A DNA stretch of 64,000 nucleotides, from contig NZ_JACJRV010000027.1 of assembly GCF_014697475.1 (NCBI RefSeq), forward strand, positions 1 to 64,000. Reading direction: 5' to 3'. Both the position numbers and the translations under genes were made by a program. Positions 16,769 to 28,400 of this stretch are shown piece by piece (positions within the stretch are counted from its first letter, which is position 1; every line of letters begins with the position of its first letter). Below the pieces are notes generated by a model. It was not told where the DNA came from. It worked only from the letters and a program-made list of their open reading frames with translations, and did not search any database. This stretch comes from Nostoc sp. FACHB-152 (GTDB taxonomy: Bacteria; Cyanobacteriota; Cyanobacteriia; Cyanobacteriales; Nostocaceae).

Positions 16769-18691
16769 CTATTGAATGAGAATAATTGCCTCTTGAACTT
16801 TTGTAGAAAGTGCTGTTTGAAGCCCTTGCTCAACTTTTTGACTCAGTTCCTCAAAAGCCTCTTGATTTGTTGTTAATTGTTCTCGGAGAACTTTTTCTAA
16901 CTCAGGCTTGATTTGAGTACACATATCCTCAATTTTTTTGTCGTTCATAAAACTAGAACGCATCCAACTGGGTAGATCCACATTTGTCTTAATCGCTTCT
17001 TGGACACTCTTACGATTTAATTCCATACCAGCTGCCATGACCGAAGCACCGTATACTAATGCGATCGGCCAGGTAAAGTGTCCTGTAAGAATCAGGGTGA
17101 TGATGCTAGCAAGAGTTCCTCCACCAATGACTACATTGACAATCAACCCTACTGTCTCGGCAAGAATAGCATCTCCAATACGTAGTTCTGGGTTGGCAAA
17201 CGTCGGCTCAATGGTGTCTTCAAACCTTAAACTGCTTCTAGGTATTTGAAACTTTCGGCAGATGGGGTCGGTTTCTGCGGCTAAGTCGGGTTGAATTTTA
17301 TTGTTAAACCAACTGATGCATTGTTTGTTAATTATCTGCTGAGAAAGATCACCTTCTAGCCACTCTTCGGCACGACTTTTCATTGATGTTTCCAAGTCGG
17401 CTAAAGTGCGGATTTTGTTTTTTTGCCAGTCTTTTACTCCTGGTCTAACTGCGTTTTCTATCAAACCTTCTGCTAGTGGCTGAGTCAACAATTCTATTAA
17501 ATCTGGGATATGCCTCCTAATCAGTTGTTCGAGCTTTTGTGAGTCTAAAAGTTTATTAACTTCTTGTTCAAAGGCTGTCGCACGCAAATCCCAGCGACCG
17601 ACACGGGCTAAACCCAGTGCAATGCAGCGTTCTGGTTCGGGATCGGGGCGCAGGAGTGTTTCTGGTTCGGGAAACATTTGTTGACAAATTTGATGGGTAA
17701 ATTTCATCCGCGATGCGCCACCAGTCATCAACACGAGTTTTGGTACAATCCCAAGTTGCTCAAGCTTTTGTTTCGCTTCGCTTACTGAGTTCTGAAACGA
17801 TCGCATCCAACTTTTTTGTCCCAGTTCGGCTAAAGGTTGATTTAAAATTTCCTCCATCATCAATTTATTGACTTGCGGAATAAAATAAATCTGCTCGTTA
17901 ATTGACTCAAAGCCGCGCGCAAAAGATTGGGGATCACTATATAGCTGTTCGTTAGAAAAGAAATCTTCTTTGGCTTTGCGACAAGCCAGTTCACAACGCG
18001 CTTGGTGATGGGGATATTCTTGAAATACTTTTTCGAGTAAGGTCTTTTGTTGATGTTGCGCTAAAGTTCGGGCAAAAATCGCTTTGTCAATTAAAGATGC
18101 ACCTAAAGTATTACTCCCGAAATCTATGGGGATTTCGTGTAAGCTTTTTACCAAAGTAAAATCTGTGGTCGAGGAGCCAATATCAACAATTAGCACCGAT
18201 GACAGTAGTTTGTCATATTCCAACTTCCCGGCTTCTTTGGCTTGCATGAAAGCAGCGCGAGATTCGGGTATAACATTCAGTTGAGGAATTCCAGCTTCTT
18301 GCAATAGCTTTTGATATTCGGCGCGATCGCTTGTTGACCATCCCGAAGGACAACCAACGTAAAAATAACTACTTTCGCCGCCTTCAATTTGTTTGCTTTC
18401 TTTTAGTTGGCTGTAGTAAGTAGCGAGAAATGTAGAAATTGTTTTTCGGTACTCAGGATCATTGTTAGGTTTTTGTTTAAAAGTTATCGCCAGTTGGGTC
18501 ACGCCAGCTTGAATTAAGGCTTGTTCTCCGACTAGATAACCAAGTTTAGGATGCCAACCTAAAGCTGTAATTTGATTCTTTTTATTATTAACTTCTAGCA
18601 TTTGGGGTGGTTCAATACTCTCCACAATAGCTTTTGCTACTGCTGTTTCACCGTGTCCCAAATCAAAACCGATTGTTTCAATAATTCTCAT
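16769..18691 (-). CDS. Hsp70/actin-fold ATPase with C-terminal membrane hairpin
   Basis: 640-residue protein. The N-terminal about 380 residues are an Hsp70/actin-type nucleotide-binding domain: GFDLGHGETAVA (phosphate 1), VLIVDIGSSTTDFTLV (phosphate 2) and LVLMTGGASRM (adenosine motif). In place of the beta-sandwich substrate domain there is a helical region followed by two hydrophobic segments at about 508-557 (VGLIVNVVIGGGTLASIITL; WPIALVYGASVMAAG) and an amphipathic C-terminal helix. This layout suggests a membrane-tethered ATPase rather than a chaperone. It is the last gene of a minus-strand group with genes at 18846, 20182 and 20842, and may be co-transcribed with the first of these (154-bp gap containing STRR repeats). 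Substrate and partner are unknown. Confidence 0.75.
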   Translation of the reverse strand: MRIIETIGFDLGHGETAVAKAIVESIEPPQMLEVNNKKNQITALGWHPKLGYLVGEQALIQAGVTQLAITFKQKPNNDPEYRKTISTFLATYYSQLKESKQIEGGESSYFYVGCPSGWSTSDRAEYQKLLQEAGIPQLNVIPESRAAFMQAKEAGKLEYDKLLSSVLIVDIGSSTTDFTLVKSLHEIPIDFGSNTLGASLIDKAIFARTLAQHQQKTLLEKVFQEYPHHQARCELACRKAKEDFFSNEQLYSDPQSFARGFESINEQIYFIPQVNKLMMEEILNQPLAELGQKSWMRSFQNSVSEAKQKLEQLGIVPKLVLMTGGASRMKFTHQICQQMFPEPETLLRPDPEPERCIALGLARVGRWDLRATAFEQEVNKLLDSQKLEQLIRRHIPDLIELLTQPLAEGLIENAVRPGVKDWQKNKIRTLADLETSMKSRAEEWLEGDLSQQIINKQCISWFNNKIQPDLAAETDPICRKFQIPRSSLRFEDTIEPTFANPELRIGDAILAETVGLIVNVVIGGGTLASIITLILTGHFTWPIALVYGASVMAAGMELNRKSVQEAIKTNVDLPSWMRSSFMNDKKIEDMCTQIKPELEKVLREQLTTNQEAFEELSQKVEQGLQTALSTKVQEAIILIQ

Positions 18692-18762
18692 ACTTTTAAA
18701 GCAATTTTTATCTGAATGAGGTATTTTCCTCTATAGCAAATCATGTAGGTTCCAAACAAATC

Positions 18763-18845
18763 TGTTGCCTATTGCCTATTGCCTGACTCCACGACTAGTT
18801 TGTAAATTAATTAGGATTGCTCTAGTCCCTAGTCTCTAACCTCTC
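18763..18845. repeat. STRR heptad repeats between two co-oriented genes
   Basis: TTGCCTATTGCCTATTGCC units followed by CTAGTCCCTAGTCTCTAACC units, typical of the heptanucleotide STRR families of heterocystous cyanobacteria. Confidence 0.7.
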
Positions 18846-19745
18846 CTATTCTCTCGCCTCAGAATAAGCTGGCTCAATTACCCGACCGCGCCGCAGCAAG
18901 CGATCGCCTTTTAATAAGGCAGGTGTGATGGTAACGTAATCTTTAGTGTCGGGGTCGATACTTGGCTCAAAATCAAAATATTCACGTTCACTTTGCTGTG
19001 CTTGCGGTTGGTAAAGTTGCGCGCGGATTCCTTGAGACATTAAAATTTGTGGCAGAAGTTTAGCTAATGCGATCGCCATTTGGGGTTGATCGAGAAATGA
19101 TGCGCCCATTAGTCGTTGCAGAAAATTCAATAACTCTGGTAGTTCTTCGATGGTGCGATCGTCTTCGTATTTATTACTTTCTTCAAATCTAGCAACTGCT
19201 AAGTCGATAGTGTTGAGAGCATCCGCCAAGTTATCAAGCAGGATGTTACTATCAACCCGTAGCACAGGTTGGGGTAGTTCTACCAGTTCAGCAGAAGTTG
19301 AATTAGTTTTATCAAGTTGCAAGACAACTTCTAACCCTAACAGCAAGGAAGTCAGCAAAATTGCCATCCAAGCACTTAGGTCTATTTTGGTTAACGAAAA
19401 CAACGAACCTAAAATCCCCACATAAATCAGTACCTTAAGCAGCTTCAATATCAACCTATTGGGGGAAAATTGCGCTAAATCTAAATTAGGAATTTGCTTT
19501 GGCTGTTTGGGAGTAACTTGAGATTGGTTAGCCGCAGTCAGAGTAGCGATAGACTGTCGCAGCATATCCAAAAAAAAGGCAGCTAAACGCACTTGAGTCA
19601 GGTTTAGCTCACTAATATAAATTCTTTCTAAGCTATCGAGATGGTTTTGAACTAGCTTAACTACTTGCTCAATGCTAGTTGTGTTATCAATCTCTGTCTG
19701 AAGTTGTTTGCGTTCTTCGCTAAAAAGTGCGCTGATTGTTTTCAT
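18846..19745 (-). CDS. conserved membrane protein of unknown function
   Basis: 299-residue protein that I do not recognise as a named family. The N-terminal about 90 residues are helical and charged. Two membrane segments follow at about 97-143 (LLKVLIYVGILGSLFSL; WMAILLTSLLLGLEVVL). The soluble C-terminal half has a Leu-rich helical stretch (LLNFLQRLMGASFLDQP) and ends in an acidic region. Two transmembrane helices match the membrane hairpin in the Hsp70-like protein encoded just downstream, so a physical partnership at the membrane is a reasonable guess. The start at 19745 is the first ATG; no strong ribosome-binding site is seen. Confidence 0.6.
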   Translation of the reverse strand: MKTISALFSEERKQLQTEIDNTTSIEQVVKLVQNHLDSLERIYISELNLTQVRLAAFFLDMLRQSIATLTAANQSQVTPKQPKQIPNLDLAQFSPNRLILKLLKVLIYVGILGSLFSLTKIDLSAWMAILLTSLLLGLEVVLQLDKTNSTSAELVELPQPVLRVDSNILLDNLADALNTIDLAVARFEESNKYEDDRTIEELPELLNFLQRLMGASFLDQPQMAIALAKLLPQILMSQGIRAQLYQPQAQQSEREYFDFEPSIDPDTKDYVTITPALLKGDRLLRRGRVIEPAYSEARE

Positions 19746-20181
19746 TACATAATTAAATTACAGCAGATTTTATCTTAATCCTAGTCTTGCACGCCGTTAC
19801 TGTGCGTCTTACTTAAAAAGGATTACAAACACTTCTGTAAAATAAAAATATTATTCTAAAGATATATATAGCGGTAGTCACATAGGTTAGGACAAATGAA
19901 TGCGATTGAATGCCAGGAATAGTAATACTTTTACCTCCTGCCTCCTGCCTTTTGCCTTCTGCTATATTTCTGGTTTAAGGTATGAAAACTCAAGTAAAAA
20001 GCTGATTCAATGCAAAAATTTCGCCCTAAAGTTCCGGCTGTAATTTTTAGCGGAACTTTAAGCACGATTTTAGCGATCGCTATTTAAAGCCAGCGCAGTA
20101 ATAAAATTAGGCAAACGTAGGACATTTCATGTAGTGAAGTAAACAATACTTCTCAAAGCCAAGTAAAAATTTTGTTGTATT
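19746..20181. other. gene-free stretch with a perfect 10-bp hairpin
   Basis: About 435 bp without a gene. CTCCTGCCTCCTGCC-type STRR lies near 19935. TAAAGTTCCG (20027-20036) and CGGAACTTTA (20051-20060) form a perfect hairpin between the two minus-strand genes. No T run follows, so it is more likely a repeat or an RNA-processing site than a terminator. Confidence 0.45.
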
Positions 20182-20700
<519 letters not shown>

Positions 20701-20802
20701 AATAAAGATGAGTCCCTTTTCTCACAAGAGTGCAAAAAGCAATGAGTCTTGAGGTCTATTGTATTCACAAGAACATGAGGAATGGAGTACAGAATAATTA
20801 CT

Positions 20803-20840
20803 ATTGCCTATTGCCTATTGCCCGTTACCTATTCCCTGTT
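20803..20840. repeat. STRR heptad repeat CCTATTG
   Basis: Tandem TTGCCTA units directly after the stop of the 107-residue gene at 20842 (minus strand). Confidence 0.7.
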
Positions 20841-20841
20841 A

Positions 20842-21165
20842 CTATTTTTCAGCATTTTCAAAGTCAGTTAATGCACAAGCAAACTCTCGAAAGGCTATTT
20901 TAATTAGAACTTCTCTCATGCTTCTTTCTAGGGAAGAATTACGGATCATGTCTGACAATTCTATAAATAAATGTGAAATAATAAAGCGGTCTTGGCGGTC
21001 GAACTGTTTTAAGCAAGACAAGAGAAACTCGTAAAGCTCGGTTTTTTTGGGTTTGCTTTGTTCTTCCCAAATGCGGAATGCAAGTTGAAAGGTTTTTAAG
21101 CGTATCTCACTCATGTTGTAGGAAGTGTCTTTGTAGCGAATCGATACGCGTTGAGGCAGTTCCAT
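20842..21165 (-). CDS. small helical protein of unknown function
   Basis: 107 residues, charged and mostly helical by composition (LKTFQLAFRIWEEQSKPKK, FIISHLFIELSDMIRNSS). I do not recognise it. It is divergent from the TPR-CHAT gene with 134 bp between the starts, so the two may share control elements. An internal ATG at 21114 is an alternative start; neither has a clear ribosome-binding site. Confidence 0.45.
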   Translation of the reverse strand: MELPQRVSIRYKDTSYNMSEIRLKTFQLAFRIWEEQSKPKKTELYEFLLSCLKQFDRQDRFIISHLFIELSDMIRNSSLERSMREVLIKIAFREFACALTDFENAEK

Positions 21166-21299
21166 AGGTTTTGGTGTAAAAACTTTATATTACTTATTAT
21201 TCAGTTAGATTTAGGCTGATCCGGAGAAACATAGTTAAAACTGTAGAATTGCAACTTGCTTGCTAACATCACCACTCCTTCCAATTCCCAGAAACAGTT

Positions 21300-24200
21300 A
21301 TGACAAAGAGAAATCAGCCAGCATTCAAACATCGCACACTTGTTCTCTTTGTCAGTATGCTAGTTTCATCAGAGCTATTGATGGCGACAGCAACAGCTAG
21401 TATCAACATTGCTCAAAAGCCAACTCTTACTGCTCCAAATACCAGCCCTGAGAAACAAAGAGCCGCCACCAGAGGAAAACAACTGCTGCAAGAAGCGCAG
21501 AAACTATATGAACAGGGTACAGCAACCTCTCGACAAGAAGCGATCGCAAAATATGAAGCAGCATTAAAAATTTGGCGACAAATAGGCGATCGCAATTCTG
21601 AAGCCACAACATTATTAGCTATTGGTACACTTTACTATACGCAAAATGATAATCAAAAAGCGTTGACATATTTTCAGCAAGGGGTAACAATTCGCCGCGA
21701 ACAAAAAGACCGAATTGGCGAAGCTGTGATGCTTAATTCTGTTGCCAATGCTTACGCTAATTTAGGTCAGCCACAAAAAGCTTTAGAATTTTATAACCAA
21801 GCATTGCCATTATTTCGGGCTGAGAAACAACCCTTTTTTATTACTAACACTTTAATTGGTATTGGTGGAGTTTATTTTAATTCAGGTCAGACAAAGAAAG
21901 CACTAGAAGCTTATAATCAAGCATTAGTAATTCAGCGTGAGCAAAAAGATTTAGATGGACAAGCTGATACCTTGCAAGTTATTGGTATTGCCTATACTAA
22001 TTTAGGAGAACCACAAAAAGCTTTAGACATATTCCAGCAAGCACTAGAGATTCAACGGGCGAAAAAAGATTTAGGTGGAGAAGCTGATGCACTCAACACT
22101 ATTGGTTTAGTTTACTTATCTATTGGAGATGAGAAAAAGGCACTCTTAAACCTTAATCAAGCATTAAAACTACAACAACAAATCCAAGGTAATTTGTCTG
22201 GAAATGCCTTGGCATTTAACCTGAGCAAACAAGCTACGATATTGACTGCTATTGCTGGCGGCTATTCTTTTAATGAACCACCCAAAGCACTAAGCTACTA
22301 TAACCAAGCGCGATCGCTTTTGCAAAAAGCAGGCAGTCCCCAAGCCGAGGCAGAACTATTAGGGCAAGTGGCTCTAGTTTACGATAGGTTAGGTGAAAAG
22401 CAAAAAGCTCTTGATGTTTTAAATCAAGCATTAGTATTGCAACGTGGTACGAAAAATGGTGCGAGAGTTGCCTTCACCCTCGATACTATGGGAGGAATTT
22501 ATGCATCCTTGGGCGACTATCAAAAAGCCATCAATTTTTATAACCAAGCCCTAGATATTCAACGCCAAGTAAAAGATATTGCTGGGCAAGGAGATACACT
22601 CAAACATATAGCTTTGGTTTATAGTTTCCTCGGTGATTATAAGTTGAGTATTGCAACTTATAATCAAGTCTTAGAGACATTTAAAAATACAGGGGATCGC
22701 GATCAAATAGCGCAAACTTTAGATAATATTGGCAGTGCCTACCGTGCGTTAGAAAATTATCCCAAAGCTTTGCAATATTACAATCAAGCGCGGCAGGTAC
22801 GACGTGAACAAGGGAATCTAATTGGTGAAGTCAGTGCTATTAGTGGCATCGTTAGAGTTTACGAAGCTTTGAAAAATTATCCTCAAGCTTTGGATGCTGC
22901 TAACCAAATTTTGACGTTAGCACAACAAAAACAAAATAACTTTGCCGAAACTAGCGGCTATGCTTTCTTAGGTAGAGTTTATTTAGCAGCAGGTGATTAT
23001 CAAAAAGCCTTAGACTTTTCGCAAAAAGCTGCCACTGGTTGGCAAAAACTAGGGCAGAAAATTGCTGAAGCCAACGTTATTGGGAATGTTGCTAGAACAT
23101 ATAATGCTTTAAAACAACCACAACAGGCGATCGCAACTTCTAATCAAGAATTAAAATTGCGACAGAAAATTGGCGATCGCACCGGGGAAGCAGACACCCT
23201 GTATTATATAGCTCAGACAGAACGCGATCGGGGCAATCTCAACGCCGCCCGCAGCCAAATAGAAAACAGTATTAAAATCGTTGAAGATATCCGCACCAAC
23301 GTCACCAGTCAAGATTTGCGAACTGCTTACTTTGCATCGGTGCAGAAATATTACCAATTCTATATCGACCTGTTGATGCAGCTACACAAACAGCAACCAT
23401 CTCAAGGCTATAATGCTTTGGCATTGCAAGTTAGTGAACGTGCTAGGGCGCGGGGTCTTTTGGACTTGCTGACAGAAGCTAACGCAGACATCCGCCAAGG
23501 TGTAAATCCGAAGCTGTTGCAAACAGAACGCAACTTACAGCAACAACTCAATGCTAAAGAAAAGTTCCGCATTCAACTATTAAATGGAAACTATACCGAA
23601 AGTCAAGTTCAAAATTTAGATAAACAAACAGAAGAACTTCTTAAACAGTATCAGCAAGTTCAGGCAGAAATTAGAGCCACTAGTCCACGTTACGCGGCGT
23701 TGACACAACCTCAACCCTTATCATTGCAGCAAATTCAACAGCAAGTATTAGATGATCAGACCTTGCTTTTAGAATACTCCTTGGGAGAAGACCGTAGTTA
23801 TCTTTGGGTTGTGAGCAAAAATAGCATTACCAGTTACGAATTACCTAAACGTACCGATATTGAAATAGCCGTGCAGGAGTTTCGCAATGCCTTAACTACA
23901 CCATCCCAAAGAACTAGTATCTCAAAGACAGGCAAAACTGCGATCGCTCTATCAAAGATGATACTTGCACCCGCAGCCCAGCAACTCGGAAAAAAACGCT
24001 TAATTGTGGTTGGTGATGGTGCTTTGCAGTATGTACCGATAAGTGCATTAGCAATACCAAACAATCAAAACTATCAACCATTAATCACAACAAACGAAAT
24101 CATCACCTTACCCTCAGCCTCAACTATTGCCCTATTGCGCCAAGACATCAAAGGGCGAAAAAAAGCACCCAAAGCCATAGCTGTATTAGCAGACCCGGTA

Positions 24201-24899
24201 TTTTCCCCAGACGACGAACGTTTGAAAGGTCAACCATCAAATCGCCCGTCCATGACTCCAGACTTAGAAACTTTTGACCAGCAACAATTAGCACGTTCCG
24301 CCAGAGAAGCTGACATTAGCTTTGAACGCCTAAGTTTTACCCGCCAAGAAGCCGAACAAATTCTCTCACTGGTATCTAATAAAGAACGCAAGGAAGCTTT
24401 AGACTTTACTGCTAGTCGTGATATTGCCACAAGTCCAGAGTTAGGACAATATCAAATCATCCATTTTGCTACCCACGGCATCCTTAATAGTACGAATCCC
24501 GAATTATCTGGAGTCGTGCTGTCGCTGTTTGATAACCAAGGGAAACCACAAAATGGCTTTTTACGCCTCCATGATATTTTTAACCTAAGTTTGCCAGCAG
24601 AGTTAGTAGTTCTCAGTGCTTGTGAAACAGGCTTAGGTGAAGAAGTGAAGGGAGAAGGGTTAGTAGGTTTAACTAGAGGTTTTATGTATGCGGGAAGTCC
24701 GCGTGTGGTTGTGAGTTTGTGGAGTGTGGATGATGAAGCTACATCAGAATTAATGCAGAAATTTTATACCAATATGTTACAGAAAAATTTAAAACCTGCG
24801 GCGGCGTTAAGGGCAGCACAAATAGAAATGTCTCGTAATCAGAATTTTACTGCGCCTTATTATTGGGCTGCGTTTACATTGCAGGGCGAATGGAAGTAA
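21300..24899 (+). CDS. exported TPR-CHAT protein
   Basis: 1199-residue protein. The N-terminus has a signal peptide (LVLFVSMLVSSELLMATATA). Residues about 60-640 consist of some 14 tetratricopeptide repeats with near-perfect units such as ALEFYNQALPLFRAEKQP and GEPQKALDIFQQALEIQR. A coiled-coil linker follows (LQQQLNAKEKFRIQLLNG). Residues about 850-1195 are a CHAT caspase-like domain with His1059 in IIHFATHG and Cys1108 in VVLSACETG. The fold and dyad fit a cysteine protease, but family members have few known substrates. The TPR superhelix would bind a partner and gate the protease. A MITE begins one base after the stop codon and may shape the 3' end of the mRNA. Confidence 0.9.
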   Translation: MTKRNQPAFKHRTLVLFVSMLVSSELLMATATASINIAQKPTLTAPNTSPEKQRAATRGKQLLQEAQKLYEQGTATSRQEAIAKYEAALKIWRQIGDRNSEATTLLAIGTLYYTQNDNQKALTYFQQGVTIRREQKDRIGEAVMLNSVANAYANLGQPQKALEFYNQALPLFRAEKQPFFITNTLIGIGGVYFNSGQTKKALEAYNQALVIQREQKDLDGQADTLQVIGIAYTNLGEPQKALDIFQQALEIQRAKKDLGGEADALNTIGLVYLSIGDEKKALLNLNQALKLQQQIQGNLSGNALAFNLSKQATILTAIAGGYSFNEPPKALSYYNQARSLLQKAGSPQAEAELLGQVALVYDRLGEKQKALDVLNQALVLQRGTKNGARVAFTLDTMGGIYASLGDYQKAINFYNQALDIQRQVKDIAGQGDTLKHIALVYSFLGDYKLSIATYNQVLETFKNTGDRDQIAQTLDNIGSAYRALENYPKALQYYNQARQVRREQGNLIGEVSAISGIVRVYEALKNYPQALDAANQILTLAQQKQNNFAETSGYAFLGRVYLAAGDYQKALDFSQKAATGWQKLGQKIAEANVIGNVARTYNALKQPQQAIATSNQELKLRQKIGDRTGEADTLYYIAQTERDRGNLNAARSQIENSIKIVEDIRTNVTSQDLRTAYFASVQKYYQFYIDLLMQLHKQQPSQGYNALALQVSERARARGLLDLLTEANADIRQGVNPKLLQTERNLQQQLNAKEKFRIQLLNGNYTESQVQNLDKQTEELLKQYQQVQAEIRATSPRYAALTQPQPLSLQQIQQQVLDDQTLLLEYSLGEDRSYLWVVSKNSITSYELPKRTDIEIAVQEFRNALTTPSQRTSISKTGKTAIALSKMILAPAAQQLGKKRLIVVGDGALQYVPISALAIPNNQNYQPLITTNEIITLPSASTIALLRQDIKGRKKAPKAIAVLADPVFSPDDERLKGQPSNRPSMTPDLETFDQQQLARSAREADISFERLSFTRQEAEQILSLVSNKERKEALDFTASRDIATSPELGQYQIIHFATHGILNSTNPELSGVVLSLFDNQGKPQNGFLRLHDIFNLSLPAELVVLSACETGLGEEVKGEGLVGLTRGFMYAGSPRVVVSLWSVDDEATSELMQKFYTNMLQKNLKPAAALRAAQIEMSRNQNFTAPYYWAAFTLQGEWK

Positions 24900-25024
24900 T
24901 AGACTTCTTGCAGAAGTCGGGAAAAGGGGAAGGGGAAAGAGGGAAAGGTTTTGTATTTTTCCCTTCCCCTTTAACCTTTTCCCTTTTCCCACCTCTTGCA
25001 AAAGTGGTTTTTGCAAGAGGTCTA
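24900..25024. mobile_element. 125-bp MITE with IS5-type ends
   Basis: The left end is TAGACTTCTTGCAGAAGTC and the right end GCAAGAGGTCTA, flanked by TA. The right end also contains CTCTTGCAAAAGT as at the IS5-family element of 790-1701. The inside is a long purine/pyrimidine hairpin (GGGAAAAGGGGAAGGGG against CCTTTTCCCTTTTCCC). It sits directly behind the TPR-CHAT stop codon. Confidence 0.75.
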
Positions 25025-25418
25025 TTCGTCACAAATGAGTTAGGCTTCTCTATGAATGAGTTCCCGTTCATAAGAAACTTGACAATGTTGGTCAATCGCT
25101 GTGTCTGCTTCTGGTTAGCAGTAGTTAAGTTTGATTTAATCAACACTCTCGGTTTGAAACAGTTCAATCACATCAGGAGTATGATGGGCGTGCATATTCA
25201 GAAGCCTCATCTTCCAGGGTAATTTTAGATTAGACTGCGCGATATCCTGCTAGATTTGCGATCGCTCGATGATACCACAGAGGATCGGTCTTAATATCTT
25301 TAACTATAAATATATAAGATGTATCTATGGTGGGCTAAAGTCTAGCCAGCAACAAAGTATTTTATTAGTAAATAAAGTAATATCTCTAACACCCCGACTT
25401 TTAATCACTTTTATATTA
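25025..25418. other. gene-free leader of the CheB/CheR hybrid gene
   Basis: About 390 bp. Short frames exist on both strands but match nothing I know. One HIP1 site lies at about 25258. No clear promoter was found. Confidence 0.35.
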
Positions 25419-28400
25419 ATGAACTCTAGGCGGTCAAAACCAACTCAGCCTCATACCCCTGACGAACAGCAACAGCCCAACCAAAATGAATTATTTCCGA
25501 TTGTCGGCATTGGCGCATCTGCCGGGGGATTAGAAGCATTTACACAATTACTCAGCCATTTGCCGACTGATACAGGTATGGGATTTGTGTTGGTTCAGCA
25601 CTTAAGTCCCGACCAAAAGAGTATGTTGGCGGAAATTCTGTCCCAGACAACCACCATGCCAGTAGTGCAAGTAAAAAATGGGATGGTAGTAGAACCAAAT
25701 CATGTCTATGTGATTCCCCCTAACGCCATAATGACGATCTCTCAGGGAAAGTTACAACTGAGTCCGCGTCCGAAAATTCGCGGTCAGATAATGTCAGTTG
25801 ATACATTTTTCTTTTCTTTAGCCCAGGAACGGGAAAGCAAAGCCATTGGTGTTGTATTGTCTGGGGGCGATGCTGATGGTGCTAAGGGGTTAGAAGCAAT
25901 CAAGGAAGCTGGCGGAATTACTTTTGCCCAGTGTCAAGACTCGGCACAAGTTAGTAGTATGCCGAATATGGCTGTGGCTTCTGGACAGGTAGATTTTGTT
26001 TTAACACCACAAGAAATAGGCAAGGAATTAGCCAACCTCAGTCGTCATCCTTTCGTTAGTCGTACTACCCCAGAAAAAGCTGCTGAAGTTATACCCGCAG
26101 ATGAGGATGCTATGACTACCATATTTAGTCTGTTAAAAGCGGCTACTGGTGTTGATTTTCATTACTACAAGCAAACTACCCTCAAGCGGCGCATCCTACG
26201 GCGGATGATTTTATCTAGGTTAGAGAGTTTAGAAGATTATGTGCGTTATCTTCAAGACCATCCGGGCGAAGTCAAAGCCTTGTATTACGATGTGCTAATC
26301 ACTCTCACCTTTTTCTTCCGCGACCCTGAAGCTTTTGAAGCTTTAAAAAATAAAGTATTTCCGATTATTACTCAAGAACAGTCTGGTAATTCTCCGATTC
26401 GGGTTTGGGTGGCGGGATGTTCCACAGGAGAAGAAGCCTACTCCCTGGCTATCTGCTTACTAGAATATTTGCACGAGCAGGGAATAAAAAAGCCTATCCA
26501 AATTTTTGCCACAGATATTAATGAGGTAGCTATTGAAAAAGCCAGACTAGGTATTTACAAGCACAGTCAATTAGTAGATGTCTCTCCCGAACGCCTCCAG
26601 CAGTTTTTTGTACCCGTAGACGGTGGCTATCAAATTAACAAGCCCGTGCGGGAATGCTGTGTTTTTGCTAGACAAAACCTGATTAGTGATCCGCCCTTTT
26701 CTCGGCTCGATCTCGTTACCTGTCGCAATGTACTCATTTACTTAGGTTCTGCTGTCCAAAAGAAACTGCTGCCTATCTTACATTATGGTTTGAAGCCAAC
26801 AGGCTTTTTGATGCTAGGCACGTCAGAAACAGTAGGCGAGTTTAGCGACTTGTTTGCACTGATTGACAAAAAGTATAAGATTTATGCCAACAAAATTTAT
26901 CCGACTGGGCTGAAGATTGAATTAATTCCTAACAAGCCCGTAGAAGTTGTCCACCCTACGCCATTAGTCAGCGAACAGGTTTGGAATGAATTAGAAATGC
27001 AGAAGGCAGCCGACCAAATTATATTGCAGCAATATGCTCCGGTTGGTGTGATTATTGACCATAATCTAGAAATTGTGCAATTTCGCGGGCAGACTAGCCC
27101 CTATCTGCAACTACCATCAGGCAGACCAAGCTTTAATCTCTTAAAAATAGCTAAACAAGAATTACGGTTAGAACTACGCACTGCTATTCACCTAGCCAAA
27201 AAGCACCAAGAAGCAGTCAGAAAAGAAGGCATAGAAATCAAAGACAACGAGCAAATCAAACTGGTGAGGATTGATGTTGTACCATTTTATGCTCTCCCCG
27301 ATAACACAAAAAGCTACTTTTTAGTTATGTTTGCCGAGACTGCCGCATCTTCTATCTTAAATTTAGCTGACGAGCAGCAAGCTTCCTCTTCAAGCACAAG
27401 CACTCGCAAAAGACGCAAAATTAATAACGAAAATGAAACTCAGCAACTCAAACAAGAGTTAGCCACAACTAAAGAATATCTGCAATCAATTATTGCAGAA
27501 CAACAAGCTACAAATCAAGACTTGAGAGCCGCTAACGAAGAGATTCTTTCTAGTAATGAAGAGTTGCAAAGCACTAATGAAGAATTAGAAACAGCTAAAG
27601 AAGAAATTCAGGCAACTAATGAAGAATTAAACACTATTAACGAAGAATTACAACGCCGTAACGTCGAGTCAACTCAAGTCAGTAACGATTTACAAAATCT
27701 CCTCAGCAGTATTAGTATCCCAATTCTCATGTTAGGAGGAGATTTACGCATTCGTCGCTTTACTCCAGTAGCAGAAAGAATCTTTAACCTAATTCCTTCA
27801 GATGTGGGGCGACCATTCAGTGATATTAATCACAACTTAAATATTCCTGACTTAGAACAACAGATTTTGGAAGTGGTACGCACACTCACCTTTAAAGCCC
27901 AGGAGGTACAAGACAACGAGGGACACTGGTATGATTTACGCATCCGTCCCTATCGCACCATCGATCACAAAATTGACGGTGCTGTCGTAGTGTTGGTGGA
28001 TATTAACGAACTCAAACGCAGTGCTAGACAAATCACAGCCGCGAGAGATTACGCCGAAGCAATTGTGGCGACAGTCCGAGAATCTTTAGTAGTGCTAGAT
28101 ACAGACCTAAAAGTAATTACCGCTAATCAGTTTTTCTACGAAATATTTCAGGTGACGGCAGAAGAAACAGAACAGCAACTAATTTATGATTTAGGCAATG
28201 GACAGTGGAATATACCGCAATTGCGATCGCTTTTAGAAAGCATCCTCTCCGAACAAAGCCAATTTCAAGACCTAGAAGTTGAGCATAACTTTGAGCATAT
28301 TGGGCAGAAAATCTTGCGGTTGAATGGTCGCAAACTCTCTCACATCCACGATATGGCGATGATTCTGCTTGTGATTGAAGATATTACCCAGCAAAAGCAG

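Noticed and set aside
21300-24899. Type III-E CRISPR effector (Csx29-like TPR-CHAT)
   Set aside because: It has a signal peptide, many more TPR units than Csx29, and no cas or csx genes nearby.
24874-25167. Minus-strand ORF of 97 codons downstream of TPR-CHAT
   Set aside because: Much of it is encoded by the MITE. The rest has no recognisable sequence or ribosome-binding site.
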